Translations under genes and position numbers: made by a program
The notes under the pieces: generated by a model
Told to the model about the DNA's origin: nothing
Database searches by the model: none
What the model saw: the letters and a program-made list of their open reading frames with translations, nothing else
Shown here: positions 17,705 to 26,402 of the stretch, piece by piece
How the letters are laid out: every line of letters starts with the position of its first letter
Numbering within the stretch: the stretch's first letter is position 1
NCBI GenBank assembly: GCA_963727245.1
Contig: CAVSFO010000004.1
Span: forward strand, 372,001 to 436,000
DNA from: JBKQVT01 sp963727245
GTDB lineage: Bacteria; Planctomycetota; Planctomycetia; Pirellulales; Thermoguttaceae
DNA length: 64,000 nucleotides
Direction of reading: 5' to 3'

Positions 17705-18130
17705 CTATGCCCGTTTGCAGTGAGGGCACTCGGTTTCACCTCTCTTATACTCATACCCGCAACTGGGGCAAACGCTCTTCCTTTCGATCATGGGCGGTGG
17801 GAGTCCAAATGGTCCCAAAACCACCCGCCCGCACTTCGGACAGTCCAACAACGGCCTCGCGCGCGCATGGCCTTCCTGATAGCCATTGGTCATTTCGCCG
17901 TAGGCGCGGCAGAAAGGGCACTTCATGAGGACCCGCGCGATCCCGAATTGCATCACCACAGCCAGCAGGGCCCCGCACACGCAGGGCACGGCAATGATGG
18001 TCACGGGCACCCAAAACAACACCCTATGGCCTGACCAGTTCAACCAAAACGCGAGCACGAACATCGCGAAGAGCGTAACGCCGATGGCCACGATGCCGCG
18101 GCCGAACACGATCGGAACCCTGATCGTCAT
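17705..18130 (-). CDS. Two-helix membrane protein with C-terminal zinc ribbons
   Basis: 141 residues. Two membrane helices (about residues 8-30 and 38-65) are followed by a Cys-rich cytoplasmic or lumenal part. The pairs are CPFC, CPKC, CPSC and CPHC (about residues 71, 97, 121 and 136), enough for two zinc-binding ribbons. The last ribbon (CPSCGYEYKRGETECPHCKRA) resembles generic zinc-ribbon domains. No catalytic motif is visible, so the function is unknown. It lies 53 bases from the HEAT gene start on the same strand and may be co-transcribed with it. Confidence 0.65.
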   Translation of the reverse strand: MTIRVPIVFGRGIVAIGVTLFAMFVLAFWLNWSGHRVLFWVPVTIIAVPCVCGALLAVVMQFGIARVLMKCPFCRAYGEMTNGYQEGHARARPLLDCPKCGRVVLGPFGLPPPMIERKSVCPSCGYEYKRGETECPHCKRA

Positions 18131-18395
18131 CGCCGTGTCTCCCTAATCCGGGATTTCCCATTTGGACGCCGCTCGGATACGCTCCGAACGGCAACGCCTC
18201 CCCATGTTAGCCAATCGCTGCGTGGAATGCCAGTTGGCCCGCTGATTCTTCCGCCGAGAGTCTGGTTTCACAGGCCGTCCTGATGTCCGACGCCCCTCCG
18301 CGGAGATAGTTTTGGCGTGGTTTTCTGCCCGCAGATCATGCATTCCCCGTCGCTCTCGCCAAGAACCGCTTCGTACTTCTGTTCAACCGGGCTTC
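18131..18395. other. Gap without a recognised gene
   Basis: Short overlapping frames on both strands show no family resemblance. The stretch probably continues the degenerate sequence of the neighbouring pseudogene. Confidence 0.3.
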
Positions 18396-18923
18396 TTAAC
18401 CGGACCGACATACCGCTAGGGGAATCGCCAGTCGTGCGATCCTCTCCAGAATCGCTGCGAACAGTTGTTGCGGCACGGCGATCTCCGCCAATTGGAACGC
18501 CACGTACTTCGAGCGCCGAGTCACCTTCGCTCTGAAGAAGGGCACCACGGCGTTGTTCTCGGGCGTGACGCATTTGCGTAACCGTTCACAGGGCGGGCGG
18601 GGACTGGTCCATTTTTCGGCCAACCGACGTGATTTTCATGGGCGACGTGGGCCGAAAACATGGACCTGTCCCCTTCTTCCCCGCCCTGTGAACGGTTACC
18701 CTTTGCTGGCACGTTGATTCAGCGCCGCAATGTAGTCGGGATAGCCGTCCGGCCGCAGGGGCTCGGTGATGTAGGTCGTCTCCTTTGAGATCGTCACCAG
18801 GACGCCCGATCTCCGCGCAAAGGTTACGAGACAATAGTTGACGACCATCTTCAGCGGGATCGCTGCACCGACGAGCACGAACAATATCAGGAGGACCTTC
18901 TTCACCCGAGAGCGTGTCGCCAT
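18396..18923 (-). pseudogene. Truncated paralog of the 553-residue protein at 23036, split by a palindromic element
   Basis: From the ATG at 18923 the product (MATRSRVKKVLLILFVLVGA, then ARRSGVLVTISKETTYITEP and ALNQRASKG) matches the first 75 residues of the gene at 23036-24697. It then stops inside an inserted palindrome (18577-18699). Beyond the insert the match resumes as VTPENNAVVPFFRA, continuing exactly where the intact paralog goes on. After that the frame changes to KYVAFQLAEIAVPQQLFAAI, which resembles the C-terminal part of IS4-type transposases, though only from memory. So the gene has been hit twice. The 75-residue N-terminal peptide might still be made as a membrane-anchored fragment. 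Confidence 0.7.
18577..18699. repeat. Palindromic insertion (family F-like) inside the pseudogene
   Basis: The ends are gtaaccgttcacagggcggg and cccgccctgtgaacggttac, a perfect 20-bp inverted repeat. Inside, ggactggtccatttttcggcc opposes ggccgaaaacatggacctgtcc. The insert sits between two near-identical target words (catttgc on the left, cctttgc on the right), consistent with a short target duplication. The uninterrupted paralog has the target word once. Confidence 0.75.
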
Positions 18924-18954
18924 GGCTGCACTTTCCTGTTATTAGCCGAGACCA

Positions 18955-19275
18955 CTATTTTCCTTGCTTGGCGACTGGCTGACGAATTACCAGCCCCAGG
19001 ATCAAGAGCACAATGCCGAGTATGCCCAAGGGAAATACGGCGTACATCGGAACCATCGCCATGTTAATGGTATGCGCCACCTGGGACGCCACCTGCGGCG
19101 GCGTGGTTGGGGAGGTTGCAATCGCGTCAAAGGTGACCAGCATTTCCCGGAGAGTTATGATGAAACCGGCTGCCCAGCAGAGAGCCGCCAACACGAGGCA
19201 CGCCACTGCCGAGCGGACAAGCCAGCGAGTGGCGCGGGTCTTCGGCGGGGGCAATTCGTGCGGATCGTTTTCCAT
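18955..19275 (-). CDS. Small two-helix membrane protein, unknown function (copy 2)
   Basis: 106 residues, starting at the MENDPHELPP start of its twin at 15922-16242 rather than the longer reading to 19314. It differs at about ten positions, for instance in the first membrane helix (SAVACLVLAALCWAAGFIIT). The two-helix layout and the FDAIATSPTTPPQVASQVAH loop are kept. It lies just upstream, in transcription order, of the truncated paralog at 18923, suggesting that a block of genes was duplicated. Confidence 0.65.
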   Translation of the reverse strand: MENDPHELPPPKTRATRWLVRSAVACLVLAALCWAAGFIITLREMLVTFDAIATSPTTPPQVASQVAHTINMAMVPMYAVFPLGILGIVLLILGLVIRQPVAKQGK

Positions 19276-19400
19276 GACAGCGTGCTCCTGACAGTGAGAG
19301 GCGGACCGGCACATTTTACCGCACGGTCGCGTTACGGGACAGGCGTGCCGGGAACCCTGGGCTTCGGCTCCCGAGACAGCCTCTCCCCCGGCCGGTCACC

Positions 19401-22106
19401 TCAGTGACCCTTGCCCTCGAAGGCCCATCGTCGAATGCAGTGGTTCGGGAAGTGCATAGTGTCGATTGTGGCGAAATCGCTCAGGGGATATTTTTTCCCA
19501 TCGGCAGATTTGACGAAGATGTCAGTTAGCGGCTTGCCATCCGCAAGGGCCTTGTCCAGTGCGTCGTGCACAGTGCGTTCCGGGACCCCCTTCGCCGCCA
19601 TGCTCGCGTTGTCACACGTTGTGCCCCGTTGCTCGTCCTGGTGGATCTCCGGCAGCGGCGGAATGGGTTGGTCGGAGACGTCGGCCACCACGACTTGGGC
19701 ATCGTGCGGCAGGATCAGCACCGCCTGTTGGACACGATTATCGATCAGGCGGGCGAGTTTCGCCGCATCGACATTCGGTTTGCCCTGCACGTAGATCTCG
19801 GCCCGGCAGGCGCTACTCACGCACGTGATGGAAGACAGCATGTCATCGCCGATAATGCACTTCTGGATTGGGCCGCATATCTTGTCGTCCATCTCGGTCG
19901 CCAAAGCACCTGGGTATTCCACAGTGATTTTGAAGACGGCCACCGGCGTCCTCACCGAGGATTGGTTCGCATACAACAATATAGCCAATATAATGAAAGC
20001 GAAGAACACGTAACCGATGATCAGGCCCGCCAGCGCAATGCCGTTTCCGCCACGATCGGGGTTTCGCCGAATGGCTCGCCGGGCGAGATGGCCGCACACG
20101 ATCCCGGGCACGCATCCGAACGGTCCGAGGAGAATGCTCGAACAACTCAGCAGCAGAGACGCGACGGCCAGGCCGGATAGCTCCCTTCTGCCCCTGCCGA
20201 GTTCGCGAAGCGCCGACCTTAGCTCCTCTGCGGCCTCCGGGCTGATTTCCCCCGACGCAGGAGACCTGTCGGCATGTGGTACGTCGTCCGGCGGCGAAAC
20301 ACTGGCGGAGCCAGTGGCACGCGCGCGAGACGCCGGCGGCGCCAGTGGCACGCTTCCGCCGACCGGCCGCCTGGCCGCGCGCCACGCCCAGCGGACGATC
20401 AGGTAATCAACGCCGAGCGCCAGCAGGATCGCCAGACCAAAGACGAAGAGGACCCCCAGCCTGATGGGCAGGGCGGCGCCGGCGGCCGGCTGCATGACGG
20501 AATAAAGGGCAAACGAGATGATGGCCATCGCCGGCATGACGATCAGCACGTCCAGCAGCAGCAGCGGGAACGCAATCGCATCGAACAGGGCCAAACCCAG
20601 TCCGTACAGTCGGCCCGCGGAATGGCGAATCTGGGAAATGGAAATCGCGCCGAGGATCGTGGCGCCGAACGGCGCGGTGATGCTCAGCACGAGGGTGACA
20701 ACGACAAGAAATATGCCAATCGCTTGGAGCACCTGCTGAAGGGGCGACACCGGGGCCGGCTTGGCAACAACATCCAACGGTGCAGTCCAGATCACAACCA
20801 GAACGGGAGTCACGAGAAAAAACGCCGCCCAGACCGCCCCCACGACGGCCAGCCGCGAGAACCGCGGCGTGACACCGGCCCGTGTGCCACTGGCTCTGCC
20901 AGTGCTCGGAGGAGACGTGTCGGAATCCTGTACGTCGTCTGCCGGCAAAGCACTGGCGGAGCCAGTGGCACCCAAAGCACTGGCAGAGCCAGTGGCACGC
21001 GCCGGCGTTTGGGAAATCGTCTCGACCCGCGTCTTCAGCTCGCTCACCTGCTGATACCGACGCTCGGGTTCCTTCTCCAGCGCCCGGAGCACCACTTCGT
21101 CGAGCCGGACGTCGATTTCGACTTTCTTCGAGGGCGGGGCGAACTTCCCGATCGGCAACTCGCCGGTCAACATCTGGTAGAAGACCACGCCGAGCGAATA
21201 GATGTCGGCCCGATGGTCCACGTCCTTGGGATGCTCGAATTGCTCGGGGGCCATGTAGTGGGGCGTGCCCATCACCTGTCCCTCGCCGGTCAGCGTGACG
21301 TCCTTGAGCTCGCGGCCGACGAGCTTCGCCAGGCCGAAGTCGGCGATCTTCACCCGGCCGCGGCTGTCCATCAAGATGTTTTCCGGCTTGATGTCGCGAT
21401 GGACCAGGCCGGCGTTGTGGGCGAATTGCAGGGCGTCGCAAATCTGCGGCACGATGGCCAGGGCTTGCTCGGGCGAGAGCGTGCTCGCGTTCAAGAGCCG
21501 CCGCAGGTTCAAGCCGTCGACATACTCCATGAGGAAGTAGTACAACGGACCCTCGGCCCCGGCCGCCGTCCCGTCGGCGGGCGAGGGGAGGCTGGCAGTG
21601 CCCTCACCCCCGGCCCCTCTCCCGGAAGGAGAGGGGAGGTTTGCGCCGCCCTCACCCCCGGTCCCTCGCCCGGAGGGAGAGGGGGGAGGGTGTGCCTGGC
21701 CGAAATCGTAAACCGCGACGATGTGCGGATGGTTGAGCATGGCCATCGCGCGGGCCTCGCGGGCGAAGCGCTCGGCGAAGGCCGGGTCCTGGGCGACCTT
21801 CGGCGAGAGGATTTTCAGCGCCACCAGGCGATCGAGCCGTTTCTGCCGGGCCTTGTAGACCACGCCCATGCCGCCGTGGCCCAACAACTCCAGGATTTCC
21901 AGGTCGGGGAAATATCGCGTCAGCTCGGCGGGCGTGGGCGGCACGAACCGGCCGGCGAAATCGCTGGTCGCGTCCGACTGCCAGGCGATTTCCGAACCGC
22001 CGGCCGTGGAAAAGCCCGCCTTGAGCACGCAATTGGGACACAAGCCCTGGGGGGCATCCCCCGGCACCTCGGCCCCGCATTGCGGACAGCGACTGGGTTC
22101 GGTCAT
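19401..22106 (-). CDS. Transmembrane Ser/Thr kinase with zinc ribbon and RND-porter-like C-terminus
   Basis: 901 residues from MTEPSRCPQCG, with GGGGAGC before the ATG. Order: zinc ribbon (CPQC..CPNC, residues 7-30); Hanks kinase domain (about 68-365) with LLGHGGMGVVYKA, VALKIL, HRDIKPENI near 236 and DFGLAK near 257. A low-complexity stretch follows. Next come several membrane helices (about 430-580), then a DUF4190-like pair (GLAVASLLLSCSSILLGPFG to LIIGYVFFAFIILAILLYAN). The last 180 residues (TVEYPGALATEMDDKICGPI, then NVDAAKLARLIDNRVQQAVL and DGKKYPLSDFATID) resemble the porter subdomain of AcrB-type RND pumps, probably as an outside sensor. Repeat families A and B are translated within it (see 21551 and 20883). 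It is paired with the sigma factor at 22197. Confidence 0.85.
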   Translation of the reverse strand: MTEPSRCPQCGAEVPGDAPQGLCPNCVLKAGFSTAGGSEIAWQSDATSDFAGRFVPPTPAELTRYFPDLEILELLGHGGMGVVYKARQKRLDRLVALKILSPKVAQDPAFAERFAREARAMAMLNHPHIVAVYDFGQAHPPPSPSGRGTGGEGGANLPSPSGRGAGGEGTASLPSPADGTAAGAEGPLYYFLMEYVDGLNLRRLLNASTLSPEQALAIVPQICDALQFAHNAGLVHRDIKPENILMDSRGRVKIADFGLAKLVGRELKDVTLTGEGQVMGTPHYMAPEQFEHPKDVDHRADIYSLGVVFYQMLTGELPIGKFAPPSKKVEIDVRLDEVVLRALEKEPERRYQQVSELKTRVETISQTPARATGSASALGATGSASALPADDVQDSDTSPPSTGRASGTRAGVTPRFSRLAVVGAVWAAFFLVTPVLVVIWTAPLDVVAKPAPVSPLQQVLQAIGIFLVVVTLVLSITAPFGATILGAISISQIRHSAGRLYGLGLALFDAIAFPLLLLDVLIVMPAMAIISFALYSVMQPAAGAALPIRLGVLFVFGLAILLALGVDYLIVRWAWRAARRPVGGSVPLAPPASRARATGSASVSPPDDVPHADRSPASGEISPEAAEELRSALRELGRGRRELSGLAVASLLLSCSSILLGPFGCVPGIVCGHLARRAIRRNPDRGGNGIALAGLIIGYVFFAFIILAILLYANQSSVRTPVAVFKITVEYPGALATEMDDKICGPIQKCIIGDDMLSSITCVSSACRAEIYVQGKPNVDAAKLARLIDNRVQQAVLILPHDAQVVVADVSDQPIPPLPEIHQDEQRGTTCDNASMAAKGVPERTVHDALDKALADGKPLTDIFVKSADGKKYPLSDFATIDTMHFPNHCIRRWAFEGKGH
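20290..20354. repeat. Family B repeat translated in the kinase membrane linker
   Basis: cactggcggagccagtggca (20301-20320) and a second half-copy ggcgccagtggca. On the minus strand they encode PLAPPASRARATGSASVSPP. Confidence 0.6.
20883..21000. repeat. Family B repeats translated after the kinase domain
   Basis: Copies of gtgccactggctctgccagt (plus strand 20885) and of cactggcRgagccagtggca (20950 and 20979). They encode the repeated peptide ATGSASAL on the minus strand, in the juxtamembrane linker. Confidence 0.7.
21551..21699. repeat. Family A repeats translated inside the kinase N-lobe
   Basis: Two tandem minus-strand copies of ccctctccctccgggNgagg plus gRccgggggtgagggc encode PSPSGRGTGGEG and PSPSGRGAGGEG. 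They form a roughly 50-residue insert between VYDFGQ and LYYFLMEYVDG, that is between strands beta-4 and beta-5 of the kinase fold. The frame is kept. Confidence 0.8.
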
Positions 22107-22196
22107 TTCGAAGCTCCCCGGCTGACAGGAAACGTCCGGAAGTGGTCCTACAAGTTCCTGACCCAAAAAGTCGCAAAGGTTACACGCCTGCTCGAA

Positions 22197-22958
22197 TTAT
22201 TTTTCGCAGCCGAGAACTGCCAGCAGTTCGCGCAATTCGTCCTCCAGCGTCTCGGGCTCGACGATCGTCCGTGCAATCTCCTCCTTGAGCAACTTGCGGT
22301 ATCGCCGCCGCAGGCGATGGACCGCTACTTTGACGGCCCCCGCGCTCACGGCCAGTTCCTCGGCGACTTCGGAATAGGGTTGCTTTCCCGCGCTGCCGGC
22401 GAGGAATTGCTTCAGACGGTCGAATAGCTGCGCTTTGCCCGCAGCGCGGGCTTCCTCGCGGAGCCGGCCCAGCACGAGGTCCAACAAGGCCAGGGCCCAA
22501 CGCCGTTGGTAGAGCCGCTCGGGCGTCAAATTGTCTACGGGCCCGATCTGTGCATAGCGACGTTCGCCGCAGTCGAAATCCAAGGAAATCATGGGCCGGC
22601 CGCCGCCGCGTTTCTGCGCCCCTTGGCGCCGCTGTTGGTTGGCCAGGAAGTGCTTCATCGCGCCGAGCAGAAACGAGCGGAACCGTCCGCGCTGCCGGTC
22701 GGCGGCCGCCACGGAGTTCTTGGCCAGCAAGCGGAGGAAGAACTCCTGCGTCAAGTCCCGGGCGTCGTCGGCCGCGTGGCCGGCCCGCCGCACGAAGGCG
22801 TACAGCGGGAACCAGTAGTTCTCGCAGAGCACGGCCAGCGCCCGGCTGGCTTCCGCCGAGCCCTGGCGGCCGGCGCTGACCACCATGCTCCAGTGCGTGG
22901 TGGCGAAGCGGTCGTCGCCGCCCGGCCGTCGTTGCGGTTTGCTTTCCTGGCGCGCCAT
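22197..22958 (-). CDS. ECF-type sigma factor, kinase-linked
   Basis: 253 residues from MARQESKPQRRPGG. Region 2 is ALCENYWFPLYAFVRRAGHA, then ARDLTQEFFLRLL and RFRSFLLGAMKHFL; region 4 is YSEVAEELAVSAGAVKVAVH, then RLRRRYRKLL, a helix-turn-helix for -35 recognition. The linker between them is longer than in ordinary ECF factors (about 60 residues, including GGGRPMISLDFDCGERRYAQ). That length is characteristic of planctomycete ECF factors found beside Ser/Thr kinases. The gene ends 90 bases upstream of the kinase start, same strand, so the two probably form one unit in which phosphorylation controls transcription. No anti-sigma gene is adjacent. Confidence 0.85.
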   Translation of the reverse strand: MARQESKPQRRPGGDDRFATTHWSMVVSAGRQGSAEASRALAVLCENYWFPLYAFVRRAGHAADDARDLTQEFFLRLLAKNSVAAADRQRGRFRSFLLGAMKHFLANQQRRQGAQKRGGGRPMISLDFDCGERRYAQIGPVDNLTPERLYQRRWALALLDLVLGRLREEARAAGKAQLFDRLKQFLAGSAGKQPYSEVAEELAVSAGAVKVAVHRLRRRYRKLLKEEIARTIVEPETLEDELRELLAVLGCEK

Positions 22959-23035
22959 AGCCGTATTGTAAGCAAATTTCCGTGCTTCGGCGAGTTGCGA
23001 CAGCCGTTTGGCTTCACCACCCTGCCGCCCGACGC

Positions 23036-24697
23036 TCACTTCCGCTGCGGCACGATGCGGACGGCGATGTCATCGCAGCCCTGAAGCTTGTTGTCGTTGG
23101 GGTCGTCATATTGGTTCCGGCCGCCGTCATCGATGCCGTTGGGGCCGACGCTGTAGAGCAGATAGCCGTCGGCCTGCGGCTTGTAGTGCAACGCTCCGCC
23201 GCTGAAAATGTCCTTGGGGACCACGGCGACGTACTTGGGCACAAGGTCCGCGAGTTTCGCCGGGTACGAGCCGTGCCGGGCACGGTACTCGGCCAGCGCA
23301 AAGGCCAGCTTGGTGAGATCAAACGCCGTATTCCCCCGGTCCTCCGCGTTAATGGCTGCGCCGTTGGACGGCAAGAGTGACCTCACCATCTCAAGGCTGA
23401 ATTTCTCGGAGATGCGCGGACGGGGATCGAGCAGTAACGACACGGCCCAAGATTTCCAACTCTTGGCCGCCTCTATTTGCTTCTTCAGGTCGGCGTCTAT
23501 CTCCTTCCATCCTTCGACTCGCCGGGCCGGCGTGGGTCGGCGTGCGTAGGCAACGGCCCGATCGCACCAATGGTTGCCCGTGCGAAGGGCCGCGTCCAAG
23601 TCGATGGCGGCAGGATTGGCAGCGATTTCGTTAAGTTCCTTTACGAGAGTGGCCTTACCACGTGCAAGCACTGCCATGGAATCGAGAACCTCGAACCGCT
23701 CGCACACGTCAAGCTTGTCGACCATTTTGGTCATGGGCGGCAGTGCGGCCAGGTCGGCACGCATCTTCGCCACCTGGGCGGCCGTGAGGCGGGCACGTTG
23801 CAGCAGGATCTGATCTTCGATGCACGTGACGCTGTCCATGGTGATGGCCACCAGGCTGTCGAGCATGGTCGGCCCCTGGCTTACCAGCCGGGCCAAGCGA
23901 TGGACCGCCAGCAAGTCGGCCCATGCCTCGTCGATCTTGCCGTCTTGAAGTCGCTGCATTGCGCGAGCACTAAGCGCGCGGATCGATCCACGCAGCTTCG
24001 CCGGGACCGGCACTGCGGCCCACGTGGCGTCAAGGAGGCATCCTTCGGAGACCAGGGGGCTATACCAACGCGGCCGCGCGGATGCCTCGACCAGTAAATC
24101 GAGCGGCTGCCGGTTGGCCGCCAGCCAGCCGGCGATCAAGGGAAATTCCTCTGCCCGCCAAGGCCGTTCCGTCGCCCCGTCGAGTTGTTTGCAGATTTCC
24201 TTCCAGATTTGATCATCCGGGTGGTTGCCCGGCTTGGTGGGCTTCAAGGTCTTGGCATACTCGTCGGCGTCGATGAAATACTTGCCTTCTTCCGGCAGCG
24301 GCGCAATGCCGAGCATCTTGCAATACTCACGGCGGTACGCTTGAACGTCCATGCCGGGGCCCAACGCGATGCCGAGCATCCCGGAAACCTCGTTGCGAAA
24401 ATCCTGCGCGACCATCTTGGGACCCATCGCCCGAAATACGGGCACGACGGCGTTGTTCTCGGGCGTGACGCCTTTGCTGCCGCGCTGGTTCAGCGCCGCG
24501 ATGTAGTCGGGGTATCCGTCGGGCCGCAGCGGTTCGGTGATGTACGTCGTCTCCTTCGAGATCGTCACCAGGACGCCCGATCTGCGGGCAAAGACCACGA
24601 GAAAGTAGTTGATTACGAACAGCTTCAGCGGGATCGCAAGGCCAAGGAACACGAGCGACAGGATGACGATCTTCTTCAATCGGAAATGTGTCGGCAT
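23036..24697 (-). CDS. Membrane-anchored protein with PulG-like C-terminus, unknown function
   Basis: 553 residues. A single N-terminal membrane helix (KKIVILSLVFLGLAIPLKLF) is followed by a large soluble region, mainly helical. The C-terminal 90 residues (AFALAEYRARHGSYPAKLAD, then ALHYKPQADGYLLYSVGPNG, IDDGG) resemble the end of type II secretion pseudopilin-like proteins, common in planctomycete multicopy families. I do not recognise a catalytic motif. A truncated, interrupted paralog is at 18396-18923. It sits 16 bases after the decarboxylase gene on the same strand, probably without functional meaning. Confidence 0.65.
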   Translation of the reverse strand: MPTHFRLKKIVILSLVFLGLAIPLKLFVINYFLVVFARRSGVLVTISKETTYITEPLRPDGYPDYIAALNQRGSKGVTPENNAVVPVFRAMGPKMVAQDFRNEVSGMLGIALGPGMDVQAYRREYCKMLGIAPLPEEGKYFIDADEYAKTLKPTKPGNHPDDQIWKEICKQLDGATERPWRAEEFPLIAGWLAANRQPLDLLVEASARPRWYSPLVSEGCLLDATWAAVPVPAKLRGSIRALSARAMQRLQDGKIDEAWADLLAVHRLARLVSQGPTMLDSLVAITMDSVTCIEDQILLQRARLTAAQVAKMRADLAALPPMTKMVDKLDVCERFEVLDSMAVLARGKATLVKELNEIAANPAAIDLDAALRTGNHWCDRAVAYARRPTPARRVEGWKEIDADLKKQIEAAKSWKSWAVSLLLDPRPRISEKFSLEMVRSLLPSNGAAINAEDRGNTAFDLTKLAFALAEYRARHGSYPAKLADLVPKYVAVVPKDIFSGGALHYKPQADGYLLYSVGPNGIDDGGRNQYDDPNDNKLQGCDDIAVRIVPQRK

Positions 24698-24713
24698 CGC
24701 CGGGATTTCCCTA

Positions 24714-26402
24714 TTACTCGCCCACCCGCGGCCGCAGGCGATTGGCCAGTCGCTGCAAGCCCGTGCTGCAATCGCCCGGGTCGAGATGGACCTGGATCAG
24801 GCTCATGCCCCCGGTGTCGGCCAAAGCGGTGCGCAACGCGGCATCGAACTCGCCCTCGCTGGCTACCTCGTAACCGGTGCCGCCGCCGAGCAACTCGGGC
24901 AGCTTGTGATACTGCCAGGGCTGAATGTCGTTGAAGGCGTGCTCGCCGGCGTACAGCAGCCGCTCCGTGCCGTAGCCCTTGTTGTCCAGCACGATGACGA
25001 CCGGGTTGAAGCCGTAGCGGACGATGTTGGAAAGCTCCATGCCGGTCATCTGGAAGGCGCCGTCGCCGACCAGCACGATCGGCCGCAGTTCCGGCCGCGC
25101 GACCTGCACGCCCAGGGCCGCCGGAACGGCAAAGCCCATCGAGGTGTAGTAGGCCGGGCTGAGGAATTCCGTCTGCCGATGGATCACCAGGTCGATGGAG
25201 GCGAACAGGGCATCGCCCGGATCGGCGATCACCACGGCGGAGTCGTCCAGGGCGAGGTTCAAGCGGGCGATCAGCCGGGTGATCGTGATGGGCTCGGCGG
25301 GCCGGAGTTGGAAATGCTGGTTCAGGGCGCCCGGCGGCGCCGGCAGCGGTCGCGGCGGCGTCTTCAGCCCGGCGGCGATCAGGCCGTCGATGAAGTCGGG
25401 CAACTGCACGCCGTCGAAGTGGTGGTGGCTGATGCGGAGCATCTCGCTGGTGGCGTAAATGCAGCGGCCGGGATCGAGCTTGGCGGTGTACATGCCCAGG
25501 TTGATGTCGGTCATGAAGGCGCCGAGGATGATGACGCAGTCGCTCTCCTCGACGAACTGGGTGACCTCCTCGCGGCCCATGCCGCCTTCGTAGATGCCGA
25601 CGAACAGCGGATGCCGCTCGCTGACGACGCTCTTGTCCTGCATGGAGGCGGCCATGGGGATGCCCGCCCCCTCGGCCAGCGCCAGCAGCCGGTCTTGCAG
25701 GCCGAAACGATGGATTTCCACCCCGGCGAGGATCACCGGCCGCCGCGCGGCGGAGATCCGCCGCACGGCTTCGGCCACCGCCTCGGAGAGCACCTCGGGA
25801 TCGCTGGCGGGCTCTTGGATGTTCCGCACGTAGGGAGCGGCCGGCACGGTAAAGACCATGTCGCGGGGCAGCTCGATGTAGCCCGGCCGCCGATAACGCA
25901 GCACGGCGGCCAGGACGCGGTCGATCTCGCCGAAGGCCATTTGCGGGTCGTCCAGCACGGCGTCGGCGACGCAGAGGCGGTGGAAGACCTCGGACTGGGT
26001 GCTGAAATCCTTGACCTTGTGGTGCAAGAGGGGATTGTTGAAGCGCTCCCGCAGGCCGGGCGCCCCGCTGATGACCACGACCGCCGACTTCTCGGCATAG
26101 GCGCCGGCGATCGAATTGCAGAGGCTCAGCCCACCTACGCAATAGGTCACGCAGACGGCGCCGATGCCGTTAATGCGCGCGTAGGCGTCGGCGGCGAAGC
26201 CGGCGCAGTCCTCGCGGGTGCAGCCGATGACGCGCAGCGGGCTGCGCTCGATCTGCGCATAGAACGAGAGCACGTAATCGCCCGGCACGCCGAACACGTC
26301 GCGGACGCCGCTTTCGCGCAGCCGCCGGATCAGGTACTCGCCGATCGACAGCCCAGAGACGGTCGCCGGGCGATCCGGGGCTGTGCTCTCGTTGTCACAC
26401 AC
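24714..26402 (-). CDS. TPP-dependent 2-oxoacid decarboxylase (pyruvate/indolepyruvate decarboxylase type)
   Basis: 562 residues, the usual length for the family. Non-oxidative decarboxylation of a 2-oxo acid (pyruvate, phenylpyruvate, indolepyruvate or branched-chain) to the aldehyde, in the cytoplasm. The catalytic Glu is in CTREDCAGFAADAYARINGI (about residues 62-81). The paired His of pyruvate decarboxylases is in NNPLLHHKVKDFS (about 122-134). The TPP/magnesium motif is GDGAFQMTGMELSNIVRYGF (about 450-470), ending in LDNKGYGTER. Substrate cannot be read from sequence. Translation probably begins at a GTG (26402) inside repeat family E, which also supplies GGGGAGAA as a ribosome site; no better start is visible downstream. 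Confidence 0.85.
   Translation of the reverse strand: MCDNESTAPDRPATVSGLSIGEYLIRRLRESGVRDVFGVPGDYVLSFYAQIERSPLRVIGCTREDCAGFAADAYARINGIGAVCVTYCVGGLSLCNSIAGAYAEKSAVVVISGAPGLRERFNNPLLHHKVKDFSTQSEVFHRLCVADAVLDDPQMAFGEIDRVLAAVLRYRRPGYIELPRDMVFTVPAAPYVRNIQEPASDPEVLSEAVAEAVRRISAARRPVILAGVEIHRFGLQDRLLALAEGAGIPMAASMQDKSVVSERHPLFVGIYEGGMGREEVTQFVEESDCVIILGAFMTDINLGMYTAKLDPGRCIYATSEMLRISHHHFDGVQLPDFIDGLIAAGLKTPPRPLPAPPGALNQHFQLRPAEPITITRLIARLNLALDDSAVVIADPGDALFASIDLVIHRQTEFLSPAYYTSMGFAVPAALGVQVARPELRPIVLVGDGAFQMTGMELSNIVRYGFNPVVIVLDNKGYGTERLLYAGEHAFNDIQPWQYHKLPELLGGGTGYEVASEGEFDAALRTALADTGGMSLIQVHLDPGDCSTGLQRLANRLRPRVGE

Noticed and set aside
19401..20000. A complete RND efflux pump
   Set aside because: Only about 180 residues of porter-like sequence; no transmembrane core of the pump and no membrane fusion protein nearby.
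20274..22427. 717-residue plus-strand frame opposite the kinase
   Set aside because: No domain; Arg/Gly/His-rich shadow.
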